Source of the DNA: JBIOUF01 sp044866695
GTDB lineage: Bacteria > Actinomycetota > Actinomycetes > Propionibacteriales > Nocardioidaceae
Assembly (NCBI GenBank): GCA_044866695.1
Contig: JBIOUF010000107.1
Coordinates: 1 to 10,643 of the forward strand
Length of the DNA: 10,643 nucleotides
Reading direction: 5' to 3'
A program made the translations under genes and the position numbers. Positions 1-5,489 of the stretch are shown here, in pieces. The notes beneath the pieces were generated by a model. The model was not told the DNA's origin. It searched no databases and saw nothing but the letters and a program-made list of their open reading frames with translations. How positions within the stretch are numbered: the first letter of the stretch is position 1; each line of letters opens with the position of its first letter.

Positions 1-280
1 CCCGGCGATCGACGGCCCTCGGCGACCCGGCAACCCCGAAGGCACGGCGGCGCAGCGACCCCGGCGGCCTCGGCCGGCCCCGGCGATCACCGCGACCACC
101 GCGACCACCGCGACCACCGCGACCACACCGACCACCCCGACCACCGCGACCACCCCGACTGACGACCCCTTCCGGGCAACACCTCGGCAGACCCCTCCGG
201 ACGGCTCCGCGGACATCTCCCTGGACGCCCCCCGTGACGTGTGGCGTGCGCTCGACGACGGCCGCGACCCCACCCTCTGA
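1..280 (+). CDS. C-terminal end of a probable Trp biosynthesis-associated membrane protein (partial)
   Basis: This open frame enters from the left edge (first full codon at position 2) and stops at TGA 278-280; about 92 residues are visible. No membrane segment is in view. What remains is a low-complexity cytosolic-type tail: an Arg/Pro-rich stretch, a Thr-rich block made of TAT and TPT tripeptides (residues from positions 89-160), then a terminal motif ending DVWRALDDGRDPTL. A tail of the form W-x-A-L-D-x-G-x-D-P-T is what I recall for the actinobacterial 'Trp biosynthesis-associated membrane protein' family, whose gene normally lies between trpE and trpC, and the trp genes downstream fit that. 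The family's role is not established beyond this association. The assignment rests on the short C-terminal motif plus context, so another protein with a similar tail is possible. The coding region is followed directly by the 22-bp repeat array. Confidence 0.6.
   Translation, partial: PAIDGPRRPGNPEGTAAQRPRRPRPAPAITATTATTATTATTPTTPTTATTPTDDPFRATPRQTPPDGSADISLDAPRDVWRALDDGRDPTL
89..160 (+). repeat. In-frame 9-bp tandem repeat, 8 units, coding a Thr-rich tail
   Basis: Eight consecutive 9-bp units of ACCGCGACC and its variants (ACACCGACC, ACCCCGACC, ACCCCGACT). The period is three codons and the array is in frame with the partial gene, so each unit encodes Thr-Ala-Thr or Thr-Pro-Thr. The first four units are identical; the last four are diverged. 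Copy-number change would lengthen or shorten the tail without shifting the frame. Confidence 0.9.
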
Positions 281-290
281 CCCGTCTCAC

Positions 291-356
291 GTCGAACCGG
301 CAATCTTGGTGGGTCGACCCGGCAATCTTGGTGGGTCGACCCGGCAATGTTGGTGG
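291..356. repeat. 22-bp tandem repeat, sub-family A, 3 units
   Basis: Three head-to-tail 22-bp units at 291-312, 313-334 and 335-356, with core GTCGACCCGGCAATCTTGG. Unit 1 differs at one base (GAACC for GACCC) and unit 3 at one base (GTTGG for CTTGG). The junctions between units create the perfect palindrome GGGTCGACCC, and each unit also holds a CAA-N2-TTG dyad. The array starts 10 bp after the stop codon of the upstream gene and runs directly into sub-family B. No coding function is supported, because the 22-bp period is not a multiple of three. Confidence 0.9.
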
Positions 357-358
357 GT

Positions 359-534
359 TCACAAGGCTGACCGCTCGGCCCCAAGAGTTGACGGCTCGGC
401 CCGCAAGAATTGACGGCTCGGCCCGCAAGAATTGACGGCTCGGCCGACCAGGATTGACGGCTCAACACGCAACAGGGTGGCCGGCTCGGCCCGCGAGAGT
501 GGCCGGCTCGGCCCGCAAGAGGTGACGGCTCGGC
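359..534. repeat. 22-bp tandem repeat, sub-family B, about 8 units
   Basis: About eight units with a 21-24 bp period, starting near 359, 381, 402, 424, 446, 468, 492 and 514. The core is GCAAGAATTGACGGCTCGG; the units at 402-423 and 424-445 are identical, while the unit at 446-467 and the two after it are more diverged (GGTGGCCGG or GTGGCCGG in place of TTGACGG). Each unit carries a GGC-TCG-GCC dyad, and the best-preserved ones also a CAA-N3-TTG dyad. After a one-base shift the pattern TCG-x-CCC followed by GCAA..TTG matches sub-family A, so A and B look like diverged forms of one repeat. Together with A this fills nearly all of the gene-free stretch 281-597. The array ends about 60 bp before the next start codon. 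Confidence 0.85.
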
Positions 535-597
535 GGAGGGGGTCTGCCACTACCATGAACCGCATCGAGCCCCCGCGTGACCGAGGAGACCAGCCAC

Positions 598-798
598 ATG
601 TCCGCTCACCACGGCAACACTCCGGCCGCCTGGACCGCCGTGACCATCGTGCTGGTCGGGTTCTTCGTGGGCGGGATCGGCCTGCTGATGGACAGCTGGC
701 CGATGTTCTGGGTGGGCGTGGCGTGCGCACCGGTCGGGCTCATCGTGGGCAAGGTGATGTCGTCGATGGGCATGGGCGCCGAGCCGGTGGACCACTAG
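598..798 (+). CDS. HGxxPAAW family small membrane protein
   Basis: A 66-residue protein that opens with MSAHHGNTPAAW, which carries the HGxxPAAW signature naming this small actinobacterial family of unknown function. Two hydrophobic segments follow, at about residues 12-31 and 35-54, separated by a short Asp-Ser-Trp turn, so it should be a two-span membrane hairpin with a short polar tail (AEPVDH). ATG 598 is preferred over the in-frame GTG at 577 because GAGGAG at 583-588 lies 9 nt upstream of the ATG, and because family members begin just before the HG motif. The family is commonly found in trp neighbourhoods, consistent with the genes on either side. No catalytic residues are apparent. Its role is unknown and no function is proposed here. 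Confidence 0.85.
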   Translation: MSAHHGNTPAAWTAVTIVLVGFFVGGIGLLMDSWPMFWVGVACAPVGLIVGKVMSSMGMGAEPVDH

Positions 799-827
799 GC
801 ACGGGCCACGGCAGGCCGGCACCGGGC

Positions 828-1283
828 ATGTCCCAGCCATCCACGGCGGTCGCCGTCCCGGCCAGCGGGGCAGCCGACCGCTCCCGGTCGCGGCGCGTAC
901 TACCGCCGCTGCTGCTGGCCGGTGGGCTGCTCGCGGCCAGCGTCGCGCTGCACGTGCGGGACCCCCACGAGGCGGGCAGCTGGGGCCTCTGCCCGTTCCG
1001 CGTGCTCACCGGGCTGGCCTGCCCCGGCTGCGGTGGGCTGCGCGCGGTCAACGACCTGACCGACGGCGACGTGCTCGCTGCGGCGTCGAGCAACCTGCTG
1101 TTCGTGGCGTCGCTGCCGCTCCTGGCGCTGCTGTGGCTGCGTGCGCTGGCGCAGCGGTGGCGGGGGGTGACGCGGCCGCTGCCCCCGACCCTGGTGCGGG
1201 CCGGGACCGTCGCGGCCGTCGCCCTGGTGGTGGGGTTCGGCGTGGCGCGCAACCTGCCTGGGCTGTCCTGGCTGCTCCCCTGA
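828..1283 (+). CDS. DUF2752 domain-containing membrane protein
   Basis: A 151-residue protein. After a polar, Arg-rich N-terminus come a hydrophobic segment (about 24-43), then the DUF2752 signature CPFRVLTGLACPGCGGLRA at residues 55-73, with Cys55, Cys65 and Cys68 and Gly-Arg in the expected order, the conserved G-D and Asn (Gly80, Asp81, Asn89), and two further membrane segments (about 90-107 and 125-140). This matches the usual layout of the family. The clustered cysteines suggest metal or redox involvement, but the function is unknown. ATG 828 starts 29 nt after the previous stop codon, so the two small membrane genes are probably co-transcribed; I see only a weak ribosome binding site. 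The frame is open far upstream, but that part is the repeat array and the out-of-frame neighbour, so the long version is not credible. Confidence 0.85.
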   Translation: MSQPSTAVAVPASGAADRSRSRRVLPPLLLAGGLLAASVALHVRDPHEAGSWGLCPFRVLTGLACPGCGGLRAVNDLTDGDVLAAASSNLLFVASLPLLALLWLRALAQRWRGVTRPLPPTLVRAGTVAAVALVVGFGVARNLPGLSWLLP

Positions 1284-1314
1284 GCCTGGGTCCACGCTGA
1301 GCGGCACCGGACCA

Positions 1315-1332
1315 CGCGGGCGGCGGGCCGCG
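1315..1332. terminator. Weak candidate hairpin between convergent genes
   Basis: The 59-bp gap between the convergent DUF2752 and DUF4190 genes contains CGCGG (1315-1319) and CCGCG (1328-1332), which can pair around an 8-nt loop. There is no T-tract on either strand. It could serve as a bidirectional stop, but a 5-bp GC stem can occur by chance at this base composition. Confidence 0.2.
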
Positions 1333-1342
1333 AGTGGCGGGC

Positions 1343-1702
1343 TCAGGTGCCGAGCCGGTCGGTCACGTCCTCTCCCTGGGCGAGCTGGATCGCGAGGAAC
1401 GCCAGCCAGGCCATCGCGATGCCGGCACCCAGGGCGCCGGTGACGATGCCCGTCGTGGCCTTGCCCGACCCGGTGAGGTAGCCGGGCGCCGCCGCTATGT
1501 CGCGACGGGCGAGGAGGCCGAGCACGACCGCGACGAGGCCCATCAGGCCCAGGCAGCCGCACAGCCCGACCACCAGGCTGACGATCCCGACGACCATCGA
1601 CGCAAGCGCCTTGGGGCTGGTCCGCGGCGGGCCGGAGTACCCCGGTCCCGGCGGTCCGTACCCGGGCGGGCCGTACCCCGGCGGTGGTGGCGGTGCGCTC
1701 AT
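1343..1702 (-). CDS. Proline/glycine/tyrosine-rich DUF4190-type membrane protein
   Basis: A 119-residue protein on the minus strand. Residues 1-27 are a low-complexity Pro/Gly/Tyr tail (SAPPPPPGYGPPGY and similar), followed by KALASMVVGIVSLVVG, a first hydrophobic hairpin (about 34-64) containing C48-G-C50, the short loop ARRDIAA, then GSGKATTGIVTGALGAG and a last span (about 85-107). This pattern, a PPGY-type N-terminus with two membrane segments and G-(K/R)-(A/G)-x-A-x-x-G before the second, is characteristic of the actinobacterial DUF4190 family, whose function is not known. The start at 1702 is supported by GGAAGG five bases upstream and by the family's SAPPPPP-type N-terminus; the longer open frame would run through trpC. 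The gene is divergent from trpC and convergent with DUF2752, so it interrupts the otherwise plus-strand cluster. Confidence 0.8.
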   Translation of the reverse strand: MSAPPPPPGYGPPGYGPPGPGYSGPPRTSPKALASMVVGIVSLVVGLCGCLGLMGLVAVVLGLLARRDIAAAPGYLTGSGKATTGIVTGALGAGIAMAWLAFLAIQLAQGEDVTDRLGT

Positions 1703-1727
1703 GGGGGCCTTCCGGTCGGGGGCTCGA

Positions 1728-1756
1728 TGCACCGGACGGTACTGGTACCCCGTGCA
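1728..1756. promoter_or_regulatory. Nested inverted repeats in the divergent DUF4190/trpC region
   Basis: GGTAC (1738-1742) and GTACC (1745-1749) form a dyad around TG, and outside it TGCAC (1728-1732) and GTGCA (1752-1756) form a second dyad, slightly off-centre (spacers of 5 and 2 bp). It lies in the 145-bp gap between the divergent starts of DUF4190 and trpC and overlaps the candidate -10 of DUF4190. Position and symmetry suit a regulator binding site; no regulator is identified. Confidence 0.35.
1736..1741 (-). promoter_or_regulatory. Possible -10 element for the DUF4190 gene
   Basis: Read on the minus strand, 1741 to 1736 is TACCGT, which fits the actinobacterial TANNNT -10 consensus. 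It would place the transcript start near 1729 and give a leader of about 27 nt with a ribosome binding site before the ATG at 1702. I see no good -35. The site overlaps the dyad at 1728-1756. Confidence 0.35.
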
Positions 1757-1847
1757 GCGGCGGCGGCTCCACCCGCGCCCGGGGCGTCCCCAGCGACGTG
1801 AGAGGCTGACCGGAACCACCCCGCCGCGCCTCGAGGAGGTGCCCGCC

Positions 1848-2654
1848 ATGTCGGTCCTCGACGAGATCGTCGACGGAGTCCGCCTCGACCTCGCCGAGCG
1901 GCAGGCGGCGGTCCCCATCGACGACGTGCGCGAGGCCGCCCGGCGCGCCCCCGAGGCGGTGGACCCGATGCCCGGGTTCCGCGCCAGCGGCGTGGCCGTG
2001 ATCGCCGAGGTCAAGCGGGCCAGCCCGAGCAAGGGGTCGCTGGCGAGCATTCCCGACCCGGCCGCCCTGGCCGCGGAGTACGCCCGCGGCGGCGCGGCGG
2101 CGATCAGCGTGCTCACCGAGCGGCGCCGGTTCGGCGGCAGCCTCGACGACCTCCGGGCGGTACGCGCGGTGGTGGACGTGCCGGTGCTGCGCAAGGACTT
2201 CCTGGTCAGTTCCTACCAGCTCTGGGAGGCCCGGGCCGCCGGGGCGGACCTGGTGCTCCTGATCGTCGCCGCCCTGCGCCAGAACGAGCTGGTCGGGCTG
2301 CTCGACCGGGCCGTCTCCATCGGCCTGACCCCGCTGGTCGAGGTGCACGACGCCGACGAGGCGGACCGGGCGGTCGACGCCGGCGCGCGGCTGGTCGGGA
2401 TCAACGCCCGCGACCTGAGAACCCTGCAGGTGGACCGGTCGACCTTCGGACGGGTGCGCCCCCGGCTCCCCGACGACGTGGTGACCGTGGCGGAGTCGGG
2501 GGTCCGTGGACCACACGACGTCATCGAGTACGCCCGGCAGGGCGCCGACGTCGTACTGGTCGGTGAGACCCTGGTCACCGGGGAGAACCCCAAGGTCGCC
2601 GTCGCGGACCTGGTCGCCGCCGGCGCGCACCCGGCGCTCTCCCGCCGTCCCTGA
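1848..2654 (+). CDS. trpC: Indole-3-glycerol phosphate synthase
   Basis: A 268-residue single-domain TIM-barrel enzyme that converts CdRP to indole-3-glycerol phosphate, the step before tryptophan synthase. The family hallmarks are in order: AEVKRASPSKG (Glu54, Lys56, Ser58 and Pro60-Ser61), the catalytic-lysine motif LRKDF (Lys116), LVEVH (Glu165), GINARDL (Asn186) and AESG (Glu216-Ser217), with spacing matching well-studied IGP synthases. Length is normal and there is no fused TrpF domain. ATG 1848 is clear because GAGGAGGT at 1833-1840 sits 7 nt upstream; this is among the best ribosome binding sites in the window. The gene must have its own promoter or one in the 145-bp gap upstream, since its neighbour is divergent. 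A 63-nt gap with nothing notable separates it from trpB. Confidence 0.97.
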   Translation: MSVLDEIVDGVRLDLAERQAAVPIDDVREAARRAPEAVDPMPGFRASGVAVIAEVKRASPSKGSLASIPDPAALAAEYARGGAAAISVLTERRRFGGSLDDLRAVRAVVDVPVLRKDFLVSSYQLWEARAAGADLVLLIVAALRQNELVGLLDRAVSIGLTPLVEVHDADEADRAVDAGARLVGINARDLRTLQVDRSTFGRVRPRLPDDVVTVAESGVRGPHDVIEYARQGADVVLVGETLVTGENPKVAVADLVAAGAHPALSRRP

Positions 2655-2717
2655 CCGCACGAGCCGCCCGACCAGAGCCAGCCGCACCAGCCCGAGCAAC
2701 CTCGAGGACCCGCCGCC

Positions 2718-4016
2718 ATGTCCGCTCCGCCCGCGCCCACGACCTCCCTGCCCGACCCGCTCCCGGACCCGCTGCCGGACCCAGCGGGGCACTTCGGCCG
2801 GTTCGGGGGCCGGTTCGTGCCGGAGGCGCTGGTCGCCGCGCACGACGAGCTCGCCGCGGCGTGGCACGACGCCATGGCGGACCCCTCGTTCACCGCCGAG
2901 CTGGACCGCATGCTGCGTGGGTACGCCGGGGTGCCGTCCCTGCTGTACGACGCCACGCGGCTCTCCGAGCGGGCCGGCGCGCGGATCCTGCTGAAGCGGG
3001 AGGACCTCAACCACACCGGCGCCCACAAGGTCCGCAACGTGCTGGGCCAGGCGCTGCTGGCCAAGCGGATGGGCAAGTCCCGCGTCATCGCCGAGACCGG
3101 GGCCGGCCAGCACGGGGTGGCCACCGCGACCGCGTGCGCCTATCTCGGCCTGGACTGCGTCGTCTACATGGGCGCGGTCGACACCCGGCGCCAGGCGCTC
3201 AACGTCGCCCGGATGCGCCTGCTCGGCGCCGAGGTGGTCGCGGTGGAGAGTGGCTCCCGGACGCTCAAGGACGCGATCAACGAGGCGTTGCGGGACTGGG
3301 TCGCCAGCGTCGGCGACACCCACTACCTGCTCGGCACCGCGGCCGGGTCGCACCCGTTCCCGGCGATGGTCCGCGACTTCGTGCGTGGCATCGGCGACGA
3401 GGCGCGGGCGCAGTGCCTCGAGCTCACCGGGGCGCTGCCCGACGTCGCGGCGGCCTGCGTCGGTGGCGGCTCGAACGCGATCGGCCTGTTCACGGCGTTC
3501 CTCGGCGACCCGGTGCGGCTGGTGGGCTTCGAGGCCGGGGGTGACGGCTACGACACCGGTCGGCACGCGGCGACCATCACCGCGGGCGAGGTCGGCGTGC
3601 TGCACGGGGCCCGCACCTTCGTCCTCCAGGACGAGGACGGGCAGACCGTGGAGTCGCACTCCATCTCCGCCGGCCTGGACTACCCCGGCGTGGGTCCCGA
3701 GCACGCCTGGCTCGCCGAGACCGGCCGGGCGGAGTACCACCCGGTCACCGACGCCGAGGCCATGGAGGCGATGGCGCTGCTGGCCCGCAGCGAGGGGATC
3801 ATCTGCGCCATCGAGTCCGCGCATGCCGTCTCCGGCGCGCTGGGACTGGCCGGGCAGGCACCGGGCAGCACCATCCTGGTCTGCCTGTCCGGTCGCGGCG
3901 ACAAGGACATGGGCACCGCGATGGGGTGGTTCGGGCTCGGCGACCCCGACGAGACGTCCGGCGCGCCCCCCGCTGACCGGACCGACGGCGGGACCGACGA
4001 CGGGGGTCCCGCGTGA
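2718..4016 (+). CDS. trpB: Tryptophan synthase beta subunit
   Basis: A 432-residue PLP enzyme that joins indole and serine to make tryptophan in the alpha2-beta2 complex. Key motifs: HFGRFGGRFVPE near residues 25-36, the PLP lysine in HTGAHKVRN (Lys104), the catalytic glutamate in ETGAGQHG (Glu126), the phosphate-binding GGGSNA (249-254), and SGRGDKD (Ser391, contacting the PLP ring nitrogen). It is the canonical TrpB1 type, with the residues for alpha-subunit partnership and trpA adjacent. The N-terminus has a Pro-rich extension with three LPDP repeats (residues 11-22), and the C-terminus ends in an acidic Gly/Thr/Asp tail after FGLGDPDE. ATG 2718 has a moderate site (GAGGA at 2704-2708). 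The stop overlaps the trpA start by 4 bp (GTGA), implying coupled translation and balanced subunit output. Confidence 0.98.
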   Translation: MSAPPAPTTSLPDPLPDPLPDPAGHFGRFGGRFVPEALVAAHDELAAAWHDAMADPSFTAELDRMLRGYAGVPSLLYDATRLSERAGARILLKREDLNHTGAHKVRNVLGQALLAKRMGKSRVIAETGAGQHGVATATACAYLGLDCVVYMGAVDTRRQALNVARMRLLGAEVVAVESGSRTLKDAINEALRDWVASVGDTHYLLGTAAGSHPFPAMVRDFVRGIGDEARAQCLELTGALPDVAAACVGGGSNAIGLFTAFLGDPVRLVGFEAGGDGYDTGRHAATITAGEVGVLHGARTFVLQDEDGQTVESHSISAGLDYPGVGPEHAWLAETGRAEYHPVTDAEAMEAMALLARSEGIICAIESAHAVSGALGLAGQAPGSTILVCLSGRGDKDMGTAMGWFGLGDPDETSGAPPADRTDGGTDDGGPA

Positions 4017-4813
4017 CGGCGCTCTCCGAGGCCTTCGCCAAGGCCCGCGCCGACGGCAGGGCCGCCCTGGTCGGCTACCTCCCCGCAGGCTTCCCGACCG
4101 TCGACGGCGCGGTGGAGGCGATGACCGCGATGGTCCGCGCCGGCTGCGACGTGATCGAGGTGGGCCTGCCCTACAGCGACCCGGTCATGGACGGTCCCAC
4201 CATCCAGGCCGCCGCGCAGCGGGCCCTCGAGGGCGGCGTCCGGACCGTCGACGTGCTGCGCACCGTGGAGGCGGTCGCGGGCACCGGCGCCGCGGTCGTG
4301 GTGATGACCTACTGGAACCCGGTGGAGCGGTACGGCGTCGAGCGGTTCGCCGCCGACCTGTCCTCGGCCGGGGGGTCCGGCCTGGTCACCCCCGACCTGG
4401 TGCCCGACGAGGCGGAGGCCTGGCTGGCCGCCTCGCAGCGGCACGGGCTGGACCGGGTGTTCCTCGTGGCGCCCTCGTCGACCGACGCGCGGCTGCGCAG
4501 CACGACCGCGGCGTGCACCGGCTTCGTCTACGCGACGGCCGTGATGGGGGTGACCGGGGCCCGGGAGACCACCGGCGCCCTCGCCGGGCCGCTGGTGGCC
4601 CGCACCCGTGCGGTCACCGACCTCCCGGTGGGCGTCGGGATCGGGGTCTCCACCGGCGAGCAGGCGGCCGAGGTCGCCGGGTACGCCGACGGGGTGATCG
4701 TCGGGTCGGCCTTCGTCCGCAGGCTGCTCGACGCCGGCTCCGACACCCCGACCGGGATCGCCGAGCTGACCGCGCTCACCGGGGAGCTGGCCGACGGGGT
4801 GCGACGTGGCTGA
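4013..4813 (+). CDS. trpA: Tryptophan synthase alpha subunit
   Basis: A 266-residue TIM-barrel subunit that cleaves indole-3-glycerol phosphate to indole and glyceraldehyde-3-phosphate. The catalytic pair is intact: Glu49 in VIEVGLPYSDP and Asp60 in VMDGP, the same numbers as in the enterobacterial enzyme. Further landmarks are LPAGFPT near the N-terminus, MTYWNP, TPDLVPDEA, the flexible-loop/phosphate region VMGVTGAR, and GVGIGVS followed by DGVIVGSAFV. The start is GTG 4013, overlapping the trpB stop as GTGA; no closer methionine exists and the N-terminal sequence fits the family. Its 3' end overlaps the next gene's start by 8 bp (4806-4813), so the Sco-like gene appears to be translated from the same mRNA. 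Confidence 0.97.
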   Translation: MTALSEAFAKARADGRAALVGYLPAGFPTVDGAVEAMTAMVRAGCDVIEVGLPYSDPVMDGPTIQAAAQRALEGGVRTVDVLRTVEAVAGTGAAVVVMTYWNPVERYGVERFAADLSSAGGSGLVTPDLVPDEAEAWLAASQRHGLDRVFLVAPSSTDARLRSTTAACTGFVYATAVMGVTGARETTGALAGPLVARTRAVTDLPVGVGIGVSTGEQAAEVAGYADGVIVGSAFVRRLLDAGSDTPTGIAELTALTGELADGVRRG

Positions 4814-5489
4814 CCGGCGCCGTACCGTCGCCGCCGTGCTGGCGGCCGCCGCCCTCCTGGCGCCCATGGCCGGCTGCGGCTCGGATCCGGCGACCCCCGG
4901 CTCGGCCGTCTCCGGGGTCACCGTCGCCGACGTCGACGGCCTGCACGGCGCCGTGCTCGCGGCGCCGTACATGATGGGCAGCGCCACCCTGACCGGCACC
5001 GACGGCGAGCCGCTGGTGCTGCCCGACGCCCTCGACCAGCCGGTCACGCTGGTGTTCTTCGGGTACACGTCGTGCCCGGACATCTGCCTGGCGGTGCTGG
5101 CCGACCTCGCCTCGACGATGACCCGGCTCGGCCCCGGCGAGGCCGAGCGCGTCGGCATGCTCATGGTGACCACCGACCCGGCGCGAGACGACCCGGCCAC
5201 TATGCGCCGGTACCTCGACCGGTTCGACCCCCGCTTCGAGGGCGCCACCGGACGCCTCGCCGACATCGTGCGGCTGGCCGGCTCGGTGAAGGTGCCGGTC
5301 GAGCACGGCGAGAAGCTGCCCACCGGCGGCTATGCGGTCAGCCACGGCACCGCGGTGCTGGGCGTGCTGCCGGACGGGAGCGTGCCGGTGGTGTGGACCG
5401 AGGGCACCTCCCCGGCCAAGATCGCCGAGGACCTGCACACGATCCTCGCCGACGGGGTGCCGCAGCCGCCCGAGGAGGACGCCGGGTGA
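4806..5489 (+). CDS. Sco1/SenC-family copper-binding lipoprotein
   Basis: A 227-residue thioredoxin-fold protein of the Sco1/SenC/PrrC family, which delivers copper to the CuA centre of cytochrome c oxidase or acts in thiol redox. The N-terminus is a lipoprotein signal: RRR, a hydrophobic stretch, and the lipobox-like M-A-G-C with Cys24 as the expected lipidated residue (Met at -3 is less common than Leu). The Cu(I) ligands are in place: C90-P-D-I-C94 in GYTSCPDIC and His180 in YAVSHGT. Also seen are TLVFFGYTSC, VTTDPARDDP and a family-like C-terminal half ending in an acidic tail. GTG 4806 lies inside the end of trpA, and the stop overlaps the lgt start (GTGA). Placement after trpA has no obvious metabolic link; coupling to lgt makes sense since Lgt would lipidate Cys24. 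Confidence 0.92.
   Translation: MADRRRTVAAVLAAAALLAPMAGCGSDPATPGSAVSGVTVADVDGLHGAVLAAPYMMGSATLTGTDGEPLVLPDALDQPVTLVFFGYTSCPDICLAVLADLASTMTRLGPGEAERVGMLMVTTDPARDDPATMRRYLDRFDPRFEGATGRLADIVRLAGSVKVPVEHGEKLPTGGYAVSHGTAVLGVLPDGSVPVVWTEGTSPAKIAEDLHTILADGVPQPPEEDAG

Noticed and set aside
241..435. Small plus-strand open frame (64 codons) across the repeat array
   Set aside because: Its sequence is the 22-bp repeat read through; the period is not a multiple of three, so there is no repeated peptide, and no ribosome binding site or family match is seen.
551..556. TACCAT as a -10 promoter element for the HGxxPAAW gene
   Set aside because: It fits TANNNT, but the nearest -35-like TGACGG (522-527) is 23 bp away and the flanks give no other support, so it was not listed as a feature.
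281..597. CRISPR array, because of regular direct repeats
   Set aside because: The units are contiguous with no unique spacers between them, and no cas genes are near.
281..597. trp attenuator with a Trp-rich leader peptide
   Set aside because: No short frame with a start, a ribosome binding site and consecutive TGG codons was found in this gap, nor in 1703-1847.
1281..1344. TGAGCC (1281-1286) and GGCTCA (1339-1344) as a terminator stem
   Set aside because: The arms are short, over 50 nt apart and overlap a stop codon region; pairing is not convincing.
2861..3544. Second plus-strand frame of 227 codons inside trpB
   Set aside because: It is an out-of-frame shadow of trpB with Arg/Gly-rich composition; the trpB frame has all catalytic motifs.
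900..3824. Minus-strand open frame of 974 codons opposite DUF2752, trpC and trpB
   Set aside because: It lies antisense to well-supported genes, has low-complexity Arg/Gly/His/Val-rich sequence, and arises because GC-rich codon use leaves few stops on the opposite strand.
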